This document shows positions 23,534 to 33,287 of a stretch of 64,000 bases of DNA, one piece after another (the first letter of the stretch is position 1; the number at the start of each line of letters is the position of its first letter). Below the pieces are notes generated by a model. The model made no database searches. It worked only from the letters and a program-made list of their open reading frames with translations, and had not been told where the DNA came from. The stretch is from Deltaproteobacteria bacterium HGW-Deltaproteobacteria-8. GTDB lineage: Bacteria; Desulfobacterota; Desulfovibrionia; Desulfovibrionales; Desulfovibrionaceae. Position numbers and translations under genes: made by a program. The stretch spans positions 1-64,000 of the forward strand of contig PHAR01000002.1 in the NCBI GenBank assembly GCA_002840405.1, written 5' to 3'.

Positions 23534-23752
23534 ATGCGTTTTCTTGATTTCGTTCGCCAGGAAGGCTACAGGCCGTATCACGGCACGGTGTCGGCCGCCG
23601 TGTATTCGTATTTTCGTTGCGAGCACCCGGCCAAGGCCCGCTGGTTTCATCGCCCCGGCAGCTACCAGTGTGCTGGCTGTGCCCAGCAATGCGAGACCGA
23701 CAGCCCCGACGGCTTCCAAATCTTTCTCCTGACGGATCAACGCAATGCCTGA
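23534..23752 (+). CDS. Small protein of unknown function (72 aa)
   Basis: ORF overlapping the next CDS start by 8 bp; RPGSYQCAGCAQQCE. Confidence 0.5.
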   Translation: MRFLDFVRQEGYRPYHGTVSAAVYSYFRCEHPAKARWFHRPGSYQCAGCAQQCETDSPDGFQIFLLTDQRNA

Positions 23753-24305
23753 AACTTCGCGCTTCCTCACCCGTCTGCCGCTCCCGGCCCTGGTTCTTTT
23801 TCTGTGCCTCTTGGTCGCCGCGCCCCAGGCCCAGGCCGCTGGGGACGATGTGAACCTCTCCCTGTGCAAGCAGGTTCTCTCGCGCATGTTGTGCAAGAAA
23901 ATGAATGAGTTTGGATACGTGGGGAAGGTCCAGGACGGGGTGTACGTTGTCTCCGTGTTCTACGCCTCCAAGAATTCAGAGTACCTCTGCGCGGTGATGC
24001 CCGACGGCCAGTTGGTGGTGCAGGACCGCACCTGGCACCCCATGCGCCGGGTCGTCTCCTACACCCCGGACTCCGACGGCAAGTGCCTGAACGCCGCCTT
24101 CTCCTCCCCGGAATGCCCCAACAGGTCGTCCATCAAGGCCTGCCCGACGAAAACGCCGGGCGATGCCAAGGAGCAGGTCAAGGAGACCTTCTGGGTCCGG
24201 CCCATCCCCCAAATTCTGGAGGAGGAGTACAAGGCCATGACCGCCAAGACCCAGCAGAACGCAACGGTTCCCGCCGCTCCAGCGCCAGCGGCTCCGCCGA
24301 AGTAG
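23745..24305 (+). CDS. Exported protein of unknown function
   Basis: Signal peptide (LPALVLFLCLLVAAPQAQAAG) and 186-aa ORF. Confidence 0.7.
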   Translation: MPETSRFLTRLPLPALVLFLCLLVAAPQAQAAGDDVNLSLCKQVLSRMLCKKMNEFGYVGKVQDGVYVVSVFYASKNSEYLCAVMPDGQLVVQDRTWHPMRRVVSYTPDSDGKCLNAAFSSPECPNRSSIKACPTKTPGDAKEQVKETFWVRPIPQILEEEYKAMTAKTQQNATVPAAPAPAAPPK

Positions 24306-24361
24306 CGCAGGCCCGTGCATTTGGTCTTGCATGGACTGTTGAAAAAAGAGATACTTCCTGC

Positions 24362-25633
24362 ATGATATCTTCTGTGCAGGAACCAGAGGGCCAAAAGGAC
24401 CACAAGGCCATCTACGTGGCCAGGCAGCCCATCTTCGACGCGCACGAGAAGGTCTGGGCCTATGAACTGCTCTTCCGGAGCAGCGCCCAGGCCAAGACCG
24501 CCAACGTCACCGAGGATGACCTGGCCACGTCCTCGGTCATCGCCGACGGCTTCTCCCTGGCCTTCTCCGGCATGGACAAGTCCCGCAAGGCCTTCATCAA
24601 TTTCCCCCAGCGCCTGCTTTTGGACGACTCGGTCTACGCCCTGCCGAGGGAGATCTGCGTGGTCGAGGTGCTGGAAACCATCACCCCCACCCCGGAGATG
24701 GTCGCGGCGCTGCGGCACATCAAGGAGCGCGGCTACATCATCGCGCTCGACGACTACGTGGGCCAGCCCGGCTTCGAGGAGATCATCGCCCTGGCGGACA
24801 TCGTCAAGGTGGAGGTGCTGGGCATGAGCCCGGAGCGCATGAAGTCCATCGGCCAGGACCTGAGCAAGCACGGTTGCCGCCTGCTGGCAGAAAAGGTGGA
24901 GGACCGGGCCACCTATGACCTGGCCAAGAGTTTTGGGTACTCGCTGTTCCAGGGGTACTACTTCAGCCGCCCGGAGACCATGACCGGAAGCAAGGTGCCC
25001 ACCCCGGTGCTGGCCAAGATGCGCCTTCTGCGCGCCCTGACCGGTGAGGACTTCGACGTGCGCGGGCTCTCGAACATCATCTCCACGGACCCCAGCGTAA
25101 GCTACCGCCTGCTCAACTTCATCAATTCCGCAGCCTTCTCCCTGCGCAGCAAGATCCAGTCCATCCAGCAGGCCCTGACGCTCCTGGGCAAGCAGCAGAT
25201 CAAGCAGTGGTTTCTGGCCGTAATCATCTCCGACTTCGACAGCACCTCCAAGGTGCAGGAGGCTGCCTACACCTCCCTGCAGCGCGCCCGCTACCTGGAG
25301 AGCATGGGCAAGCTCCACAAGGACCGCACCTTTTCGCCCGAGACCTTGTTCCTGCTGGGCCTGTTCTCCAAGCTCGACGTGCTCCTGGCCCAGCCCATGA
25401 ACAAGCTCCTGGAGAACATCCCGCTCGACAAGGACGTGGAGGACGCGCTCCTGTCCAAGCCCTCGCCCTATTGGTCCTGGCTGTCCCTGGTGGAGGACAT
25501 CGAGATCGCCAACTGGGGGGATGTGGAGAAATTTCTGGACAGCAAGAACCTGGACTGGGAGACCTCGGCCGCGAACTACTCCGAGTCCATCGGGTGGACC
25601 CAGACCTTGCTCAAGTGCAAGGGCCACAATTGA
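24362..25633 (+). CDS. EAL-like plus HDOD domain signalling protein (YuxH type)
   Basis: YVARQPIFDAHEKVWAYELLFRSS; IALDDYV; HDOD segment STDPSVSYRLLNFINSAAFSLRSKIQSIQQALTLLGKQQIKQW. Confidence 0.87.
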   Translation: MISSVQEPEGQKDHKAIYVARQPIFDAHEKVWAYELLFRSSAQAKTANVTEDDLATSSVIADGFSLAFSGMDKSRKAFINFPQRLLLDDSVYALPREICVVEVLETITPTPEMVAALRHIKERGYIIALDDYVGQPGFEEIIALADIVKVEVLGMSPERMKSIGQDLSKHGCRLLAEKVEDRATYDLAKSFGYSLFQGYYFSRPETMTGSKVPTPVLAKMRLLRALTGEDFDVRGLSNIISTDPSVSYRLLNFINSAAFSLRSKIQSIQQALTLLGKQQIKQWFLAVIISDFDSTSKVQEAAYTSLQRARYLESMGKLHKDRTFSPETLFLLGLFSKLDVLLAQPMNKLLENIPLDKDVEDALLSKPSPYWSWLSLVEDIEIANWGDVEKFLDSKNLDWETSAANYSESIGWTQTLLKCKGHN

Positions 25634-26454
25634 CCAACAGGCTCCGCGCCCGGCTTTCCCTGGCGCTTCTTGCGCTGCTGCTGACCATTCTCCCGGCCCG
25701 CTGGGCTTTGGCACAGGATGCCCCGCCACTTGAGGCCGACGGCCCTGCCCGGACCTCTGTCCAGGCACCTGCCCAGACATCCGTCCGGTCCCGGCCCAAG
25801 GCCGTCAAGCCAGTCCCGCCTCTCTCGTCCCAGCCCGTGTCGGCCAAATCCGCTCCGGCCAAGGCGGCAGTGCGCGGGCCGGCGGCGCCGAACAGCGGCA
25901 AGAACAACGGCAAGCGTTACCTGCGCTCGCTGGATGAGAACCACGACGGCCGCATCAGCCGCGAGGAGTTCCTGGCGGCGGCGAAGAAGCGTTTCGCCAA
26001 GCTGGACGTCAACGGCGACGGGGTCATCTCCGCGCAGGAGGCGCGCACGGCCAAGGCCAAGAGCGATGCGCGCCGCCTGGCCCAGGGCAGGCCGGTGCGG
26101 GCGAAGGCCAAGAGCGCCCGGCCCTACCTCTCGGCCCTGGACGCCAACCAGGACGGCCGGGTGACCCGCAAGGAATTTCTGGCCCGGGGCGAACAGCGGT
26201 TCGCTGAGCTGGACACAAACCACGACGGGGTCATCTCCAGGGACGAGGCCAAGGCGGCCAAGGCCAGGAAGCTGGCCCGGCAGGGGGAACGCAAGGTGGA
26301 GAAACAGGAGCGCCAGGCCCGCAAAAAGGCCAGGGCAGAGGCCCGCGCCGCCGTTGAAGCCTCGCCCCCATCGTCGGAGCCCGCCGCCGCGAACCAGTCC
26401 GTCCTGGCAGCTCCCTTGGTCCCGGCAGCGCCCCAGACTCCTCTGAATCCCTAG
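25630..26454 (+). CDS. Exported EF-hand repeat protein
   Basis: EF-hand loops DENHDGRISREEF, DVNGDGVISAQEA, DANQDGRVTRKEF, DTNHDGVISRDEA; TTG start overlaps the upstream stop (TTGA). Confidence 0.78.
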   Translation: MTNRLRARLSLALLALLLTILPARWALAQDAPPLEADGPARTSVQAPAQTSVRSRPKAVKPVPPLSSQPVSAKSAPAKAAVRGPAAPNSGKNNGKRYLRSLDENHDGRISREEFLAAAKKRFAKLDVNGDGVISAQEARTAKAKSDARRLAQGRPVRAKAKSARPYLSALDANQDGRVTRKEFLARGEQRFAELDTNHDGVISRDEAKAAKARKLARQGERKVEKQERQARKKARAEARAAVEASPPSSEPAAANQSVLAAPLVPAAPQTPLNP

Positions 26455-27875
26455 ATCTTCATGCGCACGTTGTAGGTCTGGCCGCCCCGCTGCACGCTCA
26501 GGATGAGCGTGGTGTGCATCTGGTAGCGGTAGAAGGCCCCCAGCAGGTCGGCCTCGCTGGCTGTGCGGCTGCTGCCCACCTGGAGCACCACGTCGCCGGG
26601 CTTGAGGCCCAGGCGCGCGCCCGGTCCATTGGCACGCACCTCGCCGACGATTACCCCAGCCACCGGCAACCCGCTTGCCGCAGCTCCCGTCGGCGTGAAG
26701 CCCCAGCGCCAGCCGAGCAGGGCCAGGCTGGCCTGGCGGTCCAGCACCTGCGGGGTCAGCGTGACCTCAAAGGGCGCGCGCCCCCGGCGCAGCTTCACGC
26801 GGATGGTGTCGCCCCTGGAATAGTTGAGCAGCAGCGCCAGGAATTGGGACTTGTCCTGCACGGTGTAGTCGCCGATGCCCAGGAGCGCGTCGCCGGGCTT
26901 GATGCCTGCGGCCTCGGCCGGGGTCTTGGGCAGCACGTCCGTGACCACCATGCCGCCCAGGCGATCCAGCCCGAAGTAAGCCGCCTGGTCCTGGCCCATG
27001 TTCTCGCCCAGCAGCCCCAGCCAGATGTGCGCCACCCGGCCCGTGGCGATGAGCTCTTCCAGCACGCGCCGGGCATTGTTGATGGGGATGGCGAAGCCCA
27101 GGCCTTCGCCCTTGGAGTAGACGGCGGCGTTGATGCCCACCACCTGGCCCAGGATGTTCAGAAGCGGCCCGCCGGAGTTGCCGGGGTTGATGGCCGCATC
27201 GGTCTGGATGAGCCCGGCGATGAAGGTCTGCTTGGTGCGCACCGAGCGGTTCACGGCTGAGATCACGCCGGTGGTCACCGTGTGCGAGAGCCCGAAGGGG
27301 TTGCCGATGGCGATGACCGGCTCGCCGATCATGAGCTCCGAGGAGTCGCCCATGCGCGCCTGGGGCAGCGTGGGACGAGGGCCCTTGGGCAGTTCCAGGC
27401 GCAGCACGGCCAGGTCGATGTCCGGGTCCGCGCCCACCAGGCTGGCCTGGAACTCCCGGCCGTCGTGCAGGCGCGCGGTGATCTGGGCCGCGCCGGAGAT
27501 GACGTGGGCGTTGGTCAGGACATAGCCCTTGGCGCCGTCAATGATGACGCCCGAACCCAGGCTCCGGGTGGTGGCCTGTTTCTGGGATTGCTGGCCGTCT
27601 GGCAGGCCCAGGAAGCGCTGCAGCTGATCCATCGCAAAGGGGGTCTGCGCCGCCGGGCGTGCGCTGACGATGCTGACCACCGCTGGCCCGGCCTCCTCGA
27701 CCACGCGCACCACCGGGGTGCGGCGCGGATTGTCGGACTGGGCGGCGGCAGGGGCTGCGGCGTTTTGTTTGACCGGGACCCCGGACTGCGCCTGGCTAAA
27801 CGCGGCCAGGGAGCCTGCACAGAGGAGGGCGGTGAAGAGGGGCAGCAGGAACAGGAGCCTTGGCGAACTCGTCAT
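26451..27875 (-). CDS. DegP/HtrA-family periplasmic serine protease (paralog 1)
   Basis: Signal peptide; TNAHVI (His), DIDLAVLRL (Asp), NPGNSGGPLL (Ser); two PDZ domains. Confidence 0.93.
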   Translation of the reverse strand: MTSSPRLLFLLPLFTALLCAGSLAAFSQAQSGVPVKQNAAAPAAAQSDNPRRTPVVRVVEEAGPAVVSIVSARPAAQTPFAMDQLQRFLGLPDGQQSQKQATTRSLGSGVIIDGAKGYVLTNAHVISGAAQITARLHDGREFQASLVGADPDIDLAVLRLELPKGPRPTLPQARMGDSSELMIGEPVIAIGNPFGLSHTVTTGVISAVNRSVRTKQTFIAGLIQTDAAINPGNSGGPLLNILGQVVGINAAVYSKGEGLGFAIPINNARRVLEELIATGRVAHIWLGLLGENMGQDQAAYFGLDRLGGMVVTDVLPKTPAEAAGIKPGDALLGIGDYTVQDKSQFLALLLNYSRGDTIRVKLRRGRAPFEVTLTPQVLDRQASLALLGWRWGFTPTGAAASGLPVAGVIVGEVRANGPGARLGLKPGDVVLQVGSSRTASEADLLGAFYRYQMHTTLILSVQRGGQTYNVRMKI

Positions 27876-28054
27876 GGGGCGTTCTCCGTCAGTCTGGGGA
27901 GGGCTATGACTGGTCAGATGAAGCTCCATGCGGGCATCTGTCAAGGTTTTTTGGTTCCGGGCCCGTTGGGCGCGGGTGGCCCATCCGCCCCGGATGGGGG
28001 ACCCTTTGCGCCGTTTGCCCCGCTTCAGGCATCGGCCCGGGCCCCTGAAAAGGA

Positions 28055-29506
28055 CTAGATCTTCAAGCGCACATTGGTGAACTGTTCGCCGCGCTGCACG
28101 GTCACAATGAGCGTCGTGTGCATCTGGTACCGGCAAAAAGCACTCAGCAGGTCGCTTTCATTGGTGATGCTGCGGGCGCCCACCTGATGCACAACGTCGC
28201 CGGGCTTGAACCCGAGATCTGCAGCCGGTCCGCCTGCGCGCACTTCGCCCACCTGAGCCCCTCTTGACGCATCATCCGCCGGGGCGAAGCCCCATCGCTG
28301 CAGGATGAGGCCGCGGCCCGATTTTTTGTCAAGAATCTGGGGGAGCACCTGCACCTGGATGAGCGCGCGGCCCCGGCGCAGCATCATCTTGATCGGACCA
28401 CCCTTGGAAGCTGCATGCATGAGCAACTGGCACTGGGCTTTCTCCTCCACATCGTTGCCGTCGATGGTCAAAACCGCGTCGCCGGTCCTGATGCCCGCAG
28501 CCGCAGCCGGTGTGCCGGGGAGCACTTCGGTGACCACCATGCCGCGCACGCGGTCCAATCCGAAGTGGACGGCCTGGGCCTGGTCCATGTCCTCGCCCGC
28601 GAGCCCGATCCAGACGTGCGACAGCCGGCCCTTGGCGATGAGCTCGCGCAGGATGCTTGTGGCCCGGTTGATGGGGATGGCGAAGTTCAGGCCCTGCCCC
28701 CGGTTGAAGATCGCGGCGTTGATGCCCACCACCTTGCCCAGCGCATTCAACAATGGCCCGCCGGAGCTGCCGGGGTTGATGGCGGCGTCGGTCTGGATAA
28801 GTCCGGTGGCGGTCGTTTGCCCGGTGCTCACAGAGCGGTCCAGGGCCGAGACCACGCCCGTGGTCACGGTGTGCGCAAGGCCGTATGGGTTGCCGATGGC
28901 GATGACCGACTCGCCGATCATGAGCCCCGACGAATTGCCCAGGCGAACCTGGGGCAGCACAGGGGGGGGCGACGGCAGCTCCAGGCGCAGCACTGCCAGG
29001 TCCGTGTCCGCATCGGCCCCCACCATTTTGGCCCGGTACTCCCGGCCGCCCAGGAGGCGTACCGTCACCTGGGTCGCGCCCAGTATGACGTGGGCATTGG
29101 TGAGGACCAGGGCCCGCGCCCCGTCAATGATGATGCCGGAACCCAGACTCTGCATGGTGGACTGCTGAGGGCTTTGGCTGCCGAGTTCAATCGCTTGGTT
29201 TTGTGAAGAGCTGACCGCCGAGAAGGGGGACGGCTCTTGTGACCGTGTGCTGAAGATGCTCACCACCGCTGGCCCGGCCTCCTCGACCACGCGCACCACC
29301 GGGGTGCGGCGCGCGCGCACCTCGCTGGAGGACTGGCGGGTATCCTGCTCCTGGGGAGGGTGGTGTTGGGCAGGGTCGGGCTGGGTTTTTTGGGAGGCGG
29401 CCAGGGCGTGCCCATGGCCAATTATGCCGTCTGCGGGCAGGCCGGTGAACAGCATGAGGCCCGTGAACAGGGCCAGCAATAAAGGGCGCTTGGCTTGAAT
29501 TGTCAT
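28055..29506 (-). CDS. DegP/HtrA-family periplasmic serine protease (paralog 2)
   Basis: TNAHVI, DTDLAVLRL, NPGSSGGPLL; two PDZ domains; C-terminus VRLKI parallels VRMKI of paralog 1. Confidence 0.93.
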   Translation of the reverse strand: MTIQAKRPLLLALFTGLMLFTGLPADGIIGHGHALAASQKTQPDPAQHHPPQEQDTRQSSSEVRARRTPVVRVVEEAGPAVVSIFSTRSQEPSPFSAVSSSQNQAIELGSQSPQQSTMQSLGSGIIIDGARALVLTNAHVILGATQVTVRLLGGREYRAKMVGADADTDLAVLRLELPSPPPVLPQVRLGNSSGLMIGESVIAIGNPYGLAHTVTTGVVSALDRSVSTGQTTATGLIQTDAAINPGSSGGPLLNALGKVVGINAAIFNRGQGLNFAIPINRATSILRELIAKGRLSHVWIGLAGEDMDQAQAVHFGLDRVRGMVVTEVLPGTPAAAAGIRTGDAVLTIDGNDVEEKAQCQLLMHAASKGGPIKMMLRRGRALIQVQVLPQILDKKSGRGLILQRWGFAPADDASRGAQVGEVRAGGPAADLGFKPGDVVHQVGARSITNESDLLSAFCRYQMHTTLIVTVQRGEQFTNVRLKI

Positions 29507-29565
29507 GGGACCCTCTCCATCAATTGACAGGTCAGCAGATGTCCCATGATATCCTGGTGACGACG

Positions 29566-30315
29566 TCAGTCAAGAGCCTCGCGGTTCTGCTGCGCACGAG
29601 TAGGATACTTGCCGCAGGCGAAGCGCGGGCTCTCCGGGCAGAAGCCGAGCGACTCGCACTTGGCCCCGGCCGTGGCGAAGATGGCGGGCAGCTCGGCCTT
29701 GCAGAGCTCAAGCATGGCCTCGGCCAGGGCGCGGATCTCCCACTGGGCGCGCAGGCAGCAGCGCAGGTTGAAGAAGTGCAGGAGCGCCCGGCAGTTCATG
29801 GTGATGACGATCTTGGTCTCCGCGGCCTGGGGCAGCACGAAGCGCGCGTCCTCCTTGGACTTCTCCTTGCGGCCGTGGGCGTCCAGGATGGCCTTGAGGT
29901 CGCGGTAGGCCAGGCCCACCTCGTCCATGAAGGCCTCGAAGCGGGCCTTGGCCTCGGGGATGCGGGCGATGGCCGGGGGCAGGATGAAGTCCATGCTTGA
30001 CCCGTCCACGTAGCGCTGGCTCTGCTGGGAGTAGGAGGCTATGCGGTGGCGCACGATCTGGTGCGAGCAGGCGCGCGAGATGCCCTCCACCGCGAAGGTG
30101 AAGCTGGCGTGCTCGATGGGGCTGTCGTGGCCGCTCTCCAGCACCTTGCGCACGAAATCGGCCTGGGCCTCGCGGTCCACCTCGCCGGACAGGAGTTTCG
30201 GCCACATGTCGGCCACGAAGCCCGTGTGATAGCACTGGCGGAAGGCGGCGTAGATGAGGGCGAGCGCGTCCGGGGTGCGGGCGAGGAGTTCGACCTTGAG
30301 CGGCTTGACGGGCAT
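29566..30315 (-). CDS. thyX: FAD-dependent thymidylate synthase
   Basis: RHRIASYSQQSQRYVD (RHRxxSxxxxSxR motif). Confidence 0.95.
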   Translation of the reverse strand: MPVKPLKVELLARTPDALALIYAAFRQCYHTGFVADMWPKLLSGEVDREAQADFVRKVLESGHDSPIEHASFTFAVEGISRACSHQIVRHRIASYSQQSQRYVDGSSMDFILPPAIARIPEAKARFEAFMDEVGLAYRDLKAILDAHGRKEKSKEDARFVLPQAAETKIVITMNCRALLHFFNLRCCLRAQWEIRALAEAMLELCKAELPAIFATAGAKCESLGFCPESPRFACGKYPTRAQQNREALD

Positions 30316-30348
30316 GGGGGCTCCGGAAGGATGAGGTTGGCCCGCGCG

Positions 30349-30873
30349 CTACATGCGCACGCGCTCCAGGACGTCGGCCAGCACCTCGCCAAGGGGTGCG
30401 TCGGCCGGGGCCATGAGGTGCAGGGTTTGCATGAACAGCGGTTCGTAGGACGTGCGCAGGCGGCCCAGGCGTTCGCGTATGACCGCCTGCTCCTCGGGCG
30501 TCTTGGCCTGGCGCTCGGCCATGGCCTCCACGCTGGCCATGAGATAGAGTACCCGGCCCGTGGACTGCAGGCGTTGGCGGAAGGCCTCGCCCAGAAGCAG
30601 CTTGTGGGGCACCTCCACCACCATTGGCGCGGCATCGGCCAGGATGGCGTCCAAGGCCTGGTCCGGGCCGTCCAGGGGCAGGGAGAGGGCAGCGCAGCCA
30701 AGTTCCCTGGCCAGACCTTCGGCCACGGCGCTCTTGCCGCTGCCGGGCAGACCTATGATATACAGGATGCCCCCGCCGGGCATTTGGGGCCTGGGGGCCG
30801 GGGCGTCGTGGCGGATGACCGTGGCCTTGTCCGGTTCGTTGATCTGGAATTCCTTGCGGATGAACTCTGTCAC
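30349..30873 (-). CDS. Shikimate kinase-like P-loop kinase
   Basis: GILYIIGLPGSGKSAVAEGLARELGCA; GTG start at 30873. Confidence 0.7.
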   Translation of the reverse strand: MTEFIRKEFQINEPDKATVIRHDAPAPRPQMPGGGILYIIGLPGSGKSAVAEGLARELGCAALSLPLDGPDQALDAILADAAPMVVEVPHKLLLGEAFRQRLQSTGRVLYLMASVEAMAERQAKTPEEQAVIRERLGRLRTSYEPLFMQTLHLMAPADAPLGEVLADVLERVRM

Positions 30874-31020
30874 CTGTGCTCCCCCTGAGCGGCCTTGCCC
30901 ACGTTCTCGCGGACGGGTTGCCGCATGCGCCCAGGCAGGGTATAGCTCAAGCCGAGGCCAGGGACAAGCCGTACAGACGCTGCATGGATGATCACCCGCC
31001 ACTGGCAAAGGAGGCGCGGC

Positions 31021-31992
31021 ATGCCGAGGGAGATGGTTCACTGGATGGTGGCCGAGCGCGCGGCCGAGCTTCTGGCCTCCAGCCCGTATGGGCCGGCCCT
31101 GAATCAATGCCCCAACGGCTTGCGCTACGGCGCGGTGTTCCCCGATGTGCTCTTTTACCTGCGCGGCGATTATCCCGAGGCCCTCCTGGAGCTGCCGCAG
31201 CGCCTGCACGGAGCCCACGGCGAGGACACCTACGACCTGCTCAGGCTTTATGCCCCGCACATGTATTCCATGCGGAGCATGGCCCTGCCCACGGCTTTCT
31301 TCGTGGGACTTGTGGCGCACATCTTCGCCGACGCCACCATCCATCCCTTGGTCTACCACTTCACGGGCAACTACTACGATGTGGACCCCGTGCGCCGCAC
31401 CACGGCCATACGCAGGCACCGCATCCTGGAGGCCCTGTTCGACATGGTGGCCGCCGGGGGGCAGGACAAGGTCGCGCAGAGCTCGTTCAAGGCCGTGGTG
31501 GCCGGGGTGGAGGGGCCGCTCTCCCTGGCCTGCCCGCCGGAGATCCTGGGAACCCTGGCCGGGGTGGATGCCGCGACGGCCATCAAGGGCTTTCGCGATG
31601 CCCTGGACAGCTATGGCACCATGCAGGCCCTCTGTCGCATGCCGACCCTGGCCAAATGGGTGCGCGAGTTCGAGGGCTGGCTCCCGGACAAGGGGCGCGA
31701 AATCGCAGCCCTGTTCTATGCCCCGCAACTGTGGGACCTGCGCGCCTCGGTGAATGGCGCGCTGACCTTCCGCAACCCGTTCACGGGCGAGGTCTTTACC
31801 CAGTCCCTGGCCGGGCTCATGGAGCTGGCCGCGCGCCAGACCGCCTGGTTCTGCACCACCCAGGCGCCCGGGCTTATCGCCCGCGGGGGCCTGGCCGAGA
31901 CCGCGCCCGGTCCGTCGCTCGACATGGGCATCGCCAGCGTGGACACCAGCCAGGCCAAGTATTTCGCCTCGCGCACGCTGCCGCCTGAATAG
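31021..31992 (+). CDS. Zinc-dependent phospholipase C-like family protein
   Basis: MPREMVHWMVAERAAELL ... NGLRYGAVFPDVLFYLRG ... FVGLVAHIFADATIHPLVYHFTGNYYD. Confidence 0.75.
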   Translation: MPREMVHWMVAERAAELLASSPYGPALNQCPNGLRYGAVFPDVLFYLRGDYPEALLELPQRLHGAHGEDTYDLLRLYAPHMYSMRSMALPTAFFVGLVAHIFADATIHPLVYHFTGNYYDVDPVRRTTAIRRHRILEALFDMVAAGGQDKVAQSSFKAVVAGVEGPLSLACPPEILGTLAGVDAATAIKGFRDALDSYGTMQALCRMPTLAKWVREFEGWLPDKGREIAALFYAPQLWDLRASVNGALTFRNPFTGEVFTQSLAGLMELAARQTAWFCTTQAPGLIARGGLAETAPGPSLDMGIASVDTSQAKYFASRTLPPE

Positions 31993-32031
31993 GCCGCCCG
32001 AAGAACCCTCCGGAGCTTTCGGCGCCCGCCC

Positions 32032-32066
32032 GCCCCGCCCCCTTCCCTGGGAGCGGGGCTTTTTTT
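32032..32066 (+). terminator. Rho-independent terminator after the PLC-like gene
   Basis: GCCCCGC ... GCGGGGC followed by T7. Confidence 0.8.
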
Positions 32067-32118
32067 GCGCCGGGAGGCGATTTCCGGACGTTTCTGTGGA
32101 GAATTCTTCCCGGCCGCC

Positions 32119-32145
32119 TAAAGTTTTCCCGGAGCAGGTCGATGA
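32119..32145 (+). promoter_or_regulatory. sigma28 (FliA) promoter for flagellin
   Basis: TAAAGTTT-N11-GTCGATGA; exact -35, 6/8 in the -10 relative to GCCGATAA. Confidence 0.8.
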
Positions 32146-32246
32146 GGTGAGCGTAGAAACAATCGGATTGGCCCCGCGGGTGATGTCGCCCAAAGAGGAC
32201 CACCGAATGGCAAGGAAGCCAAAAAACTTTCAAGGAGGAAATGGAT

Positions 32247-33143
32247 ATGTCTCTTACCATTAACCACAACATGATGGCCGCGAACACAGCCCGCAACCTG
32301 ACGGCGTCGTATGCGAACCTGGCCACCTCGACCCGGCGCCTGTCTTCGGGCCTGCGCATCAACACTGCGGCTGACGACGCGGCCGGCCTGGCTGTCCGCG
32401 AAATCATGCGCGCGGAAGTCAAGAGCTTGCAGCAGGGCATCCGCAACGCCAACGACGCCATTTCGATGATCCAGACCGCTGACGGCGCGCTCGGCGTCAT
32501 CGACGAGAAGCTCATCCGCATGAAGGAACTGGCCATGCAGGCGTCCACGGGCACCTACTCGTCTGACCAGCGCCTCATCATCGACTCCGAGTACCAGGCC
32601 ATGGCTTCGGAAATTACCCGAATCGCCAACTCCACGGACTTCAACGGCATCCACCTGCTCAACGGCAACCTGTCCGGCGCTTCCAGCGCCCACAGCGGAG
32701 CGGGCCTTGAGGCCACCGGCCCCATGAAGGTCCACTTCGGCACCGGCAACGACTCCGCTGAGGACTACTACTACGTGTCCATCAACGGCTCCACCGCCTC
32801 GTCCCTGGGTGTTGGCCTGGGCGCCACCGGCACCTCCGGCAAGTCCATCTCCACCCAGCAGTTGGCGCAGGAGGCTCTGGCTTCCCTGAACAACGCCATC
32901 ATCTCCAAGGACAAGATCCGCGCCAACCTGGGCGCCATGCAGAACCGTCTGCAGAACACCATCACCAACCTCTCGGTCCAGGCTGAGAACACCCAGGCCG
33001 CTGAGTCGAGCATCTCCGACGTCGACGTGGCCACGGAAATGACCGAGTTCACTCGTCAGCAGATCCTGACCCAGTCCGCGGTGGCCATGCTGTCCCAGGC
33101 CAACGGCCTCGGTCGACTGGCCATGCAGCTCATCGGCGGCTAA
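32247..33143 (+). CDS. fliC: Flagellin
   Basis: MSLTINHNMMAANTARNLTASYANLATSTRRLSSGLRINTAADDAAGLAVREIM; C-terminal SAVAMLSQANGLGRLAMQLIGG. Confidence 0.96.
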   Translation: MSLTINHNMMAANTARNLTASYANLATSTRRLSSGLRINTAADDAAGLAVREIMRAEVKSLQQGIRNANDAISMIQTADGALGVIDEKLIRMKELAMQASTGTYSSDQRLIIDSEYQAMASEITRIANSTDFNGIHLLNGNLSGASSAHSGAGLEATGPMKVHFGTGNDSAEDYYYVSINGSTASSLGVGLGATGTSGKSISTQQLAQEALASLNNAIISKDKIRANLGAMQNRLQNTITNLSVQAENTQAAESSISDVDVATEMTEFTRQQILTQSAVAMLSQANGLGRLAMQLIGG

Positions 33144-33182
33144 CGCTAGCCGGGGAGAGGTCCATCCACGTCAATCAAGCAC

Positions 33183-33217
33183 ACACGGGCCGCCGCAAGG
33201 CGGCCCGTGTCATTTTG
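33183..33217 (+). terminator. Flagellin terminator
   Basis: Perfect 12-bp stem ACACGGGCCGCC-GCAA-GGCGGCCCGTGT then CATTTT. Confidence 0.75.
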
Positions 33218-33231
33218 GCACCCGGCTTGCA
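33215..33231 (+). promoter_or_regulatory. sigma54 promoter for fliD-fliS
   Basis: TTGGCACCCGGCTTGCA matches YTGGCAC-N5-TTGCW with GG-N10-GC spacing; 57 bp upstream of the fliD ATG. Confidence 0.75.
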
Positions 33232-33287
33232 CAAGAGTGATGGGGAACCAGCGTTAGGAAAGAATTGCCTCCCCAGAGGACTCAACC

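Noticed and set aside
28972-28979. G8 run inside the second HtrA gene as a phase-variation site
   Set aside because: Short tract in a Pro-rich GC-rich codon context (SPPPVLP); too weak without variant data.
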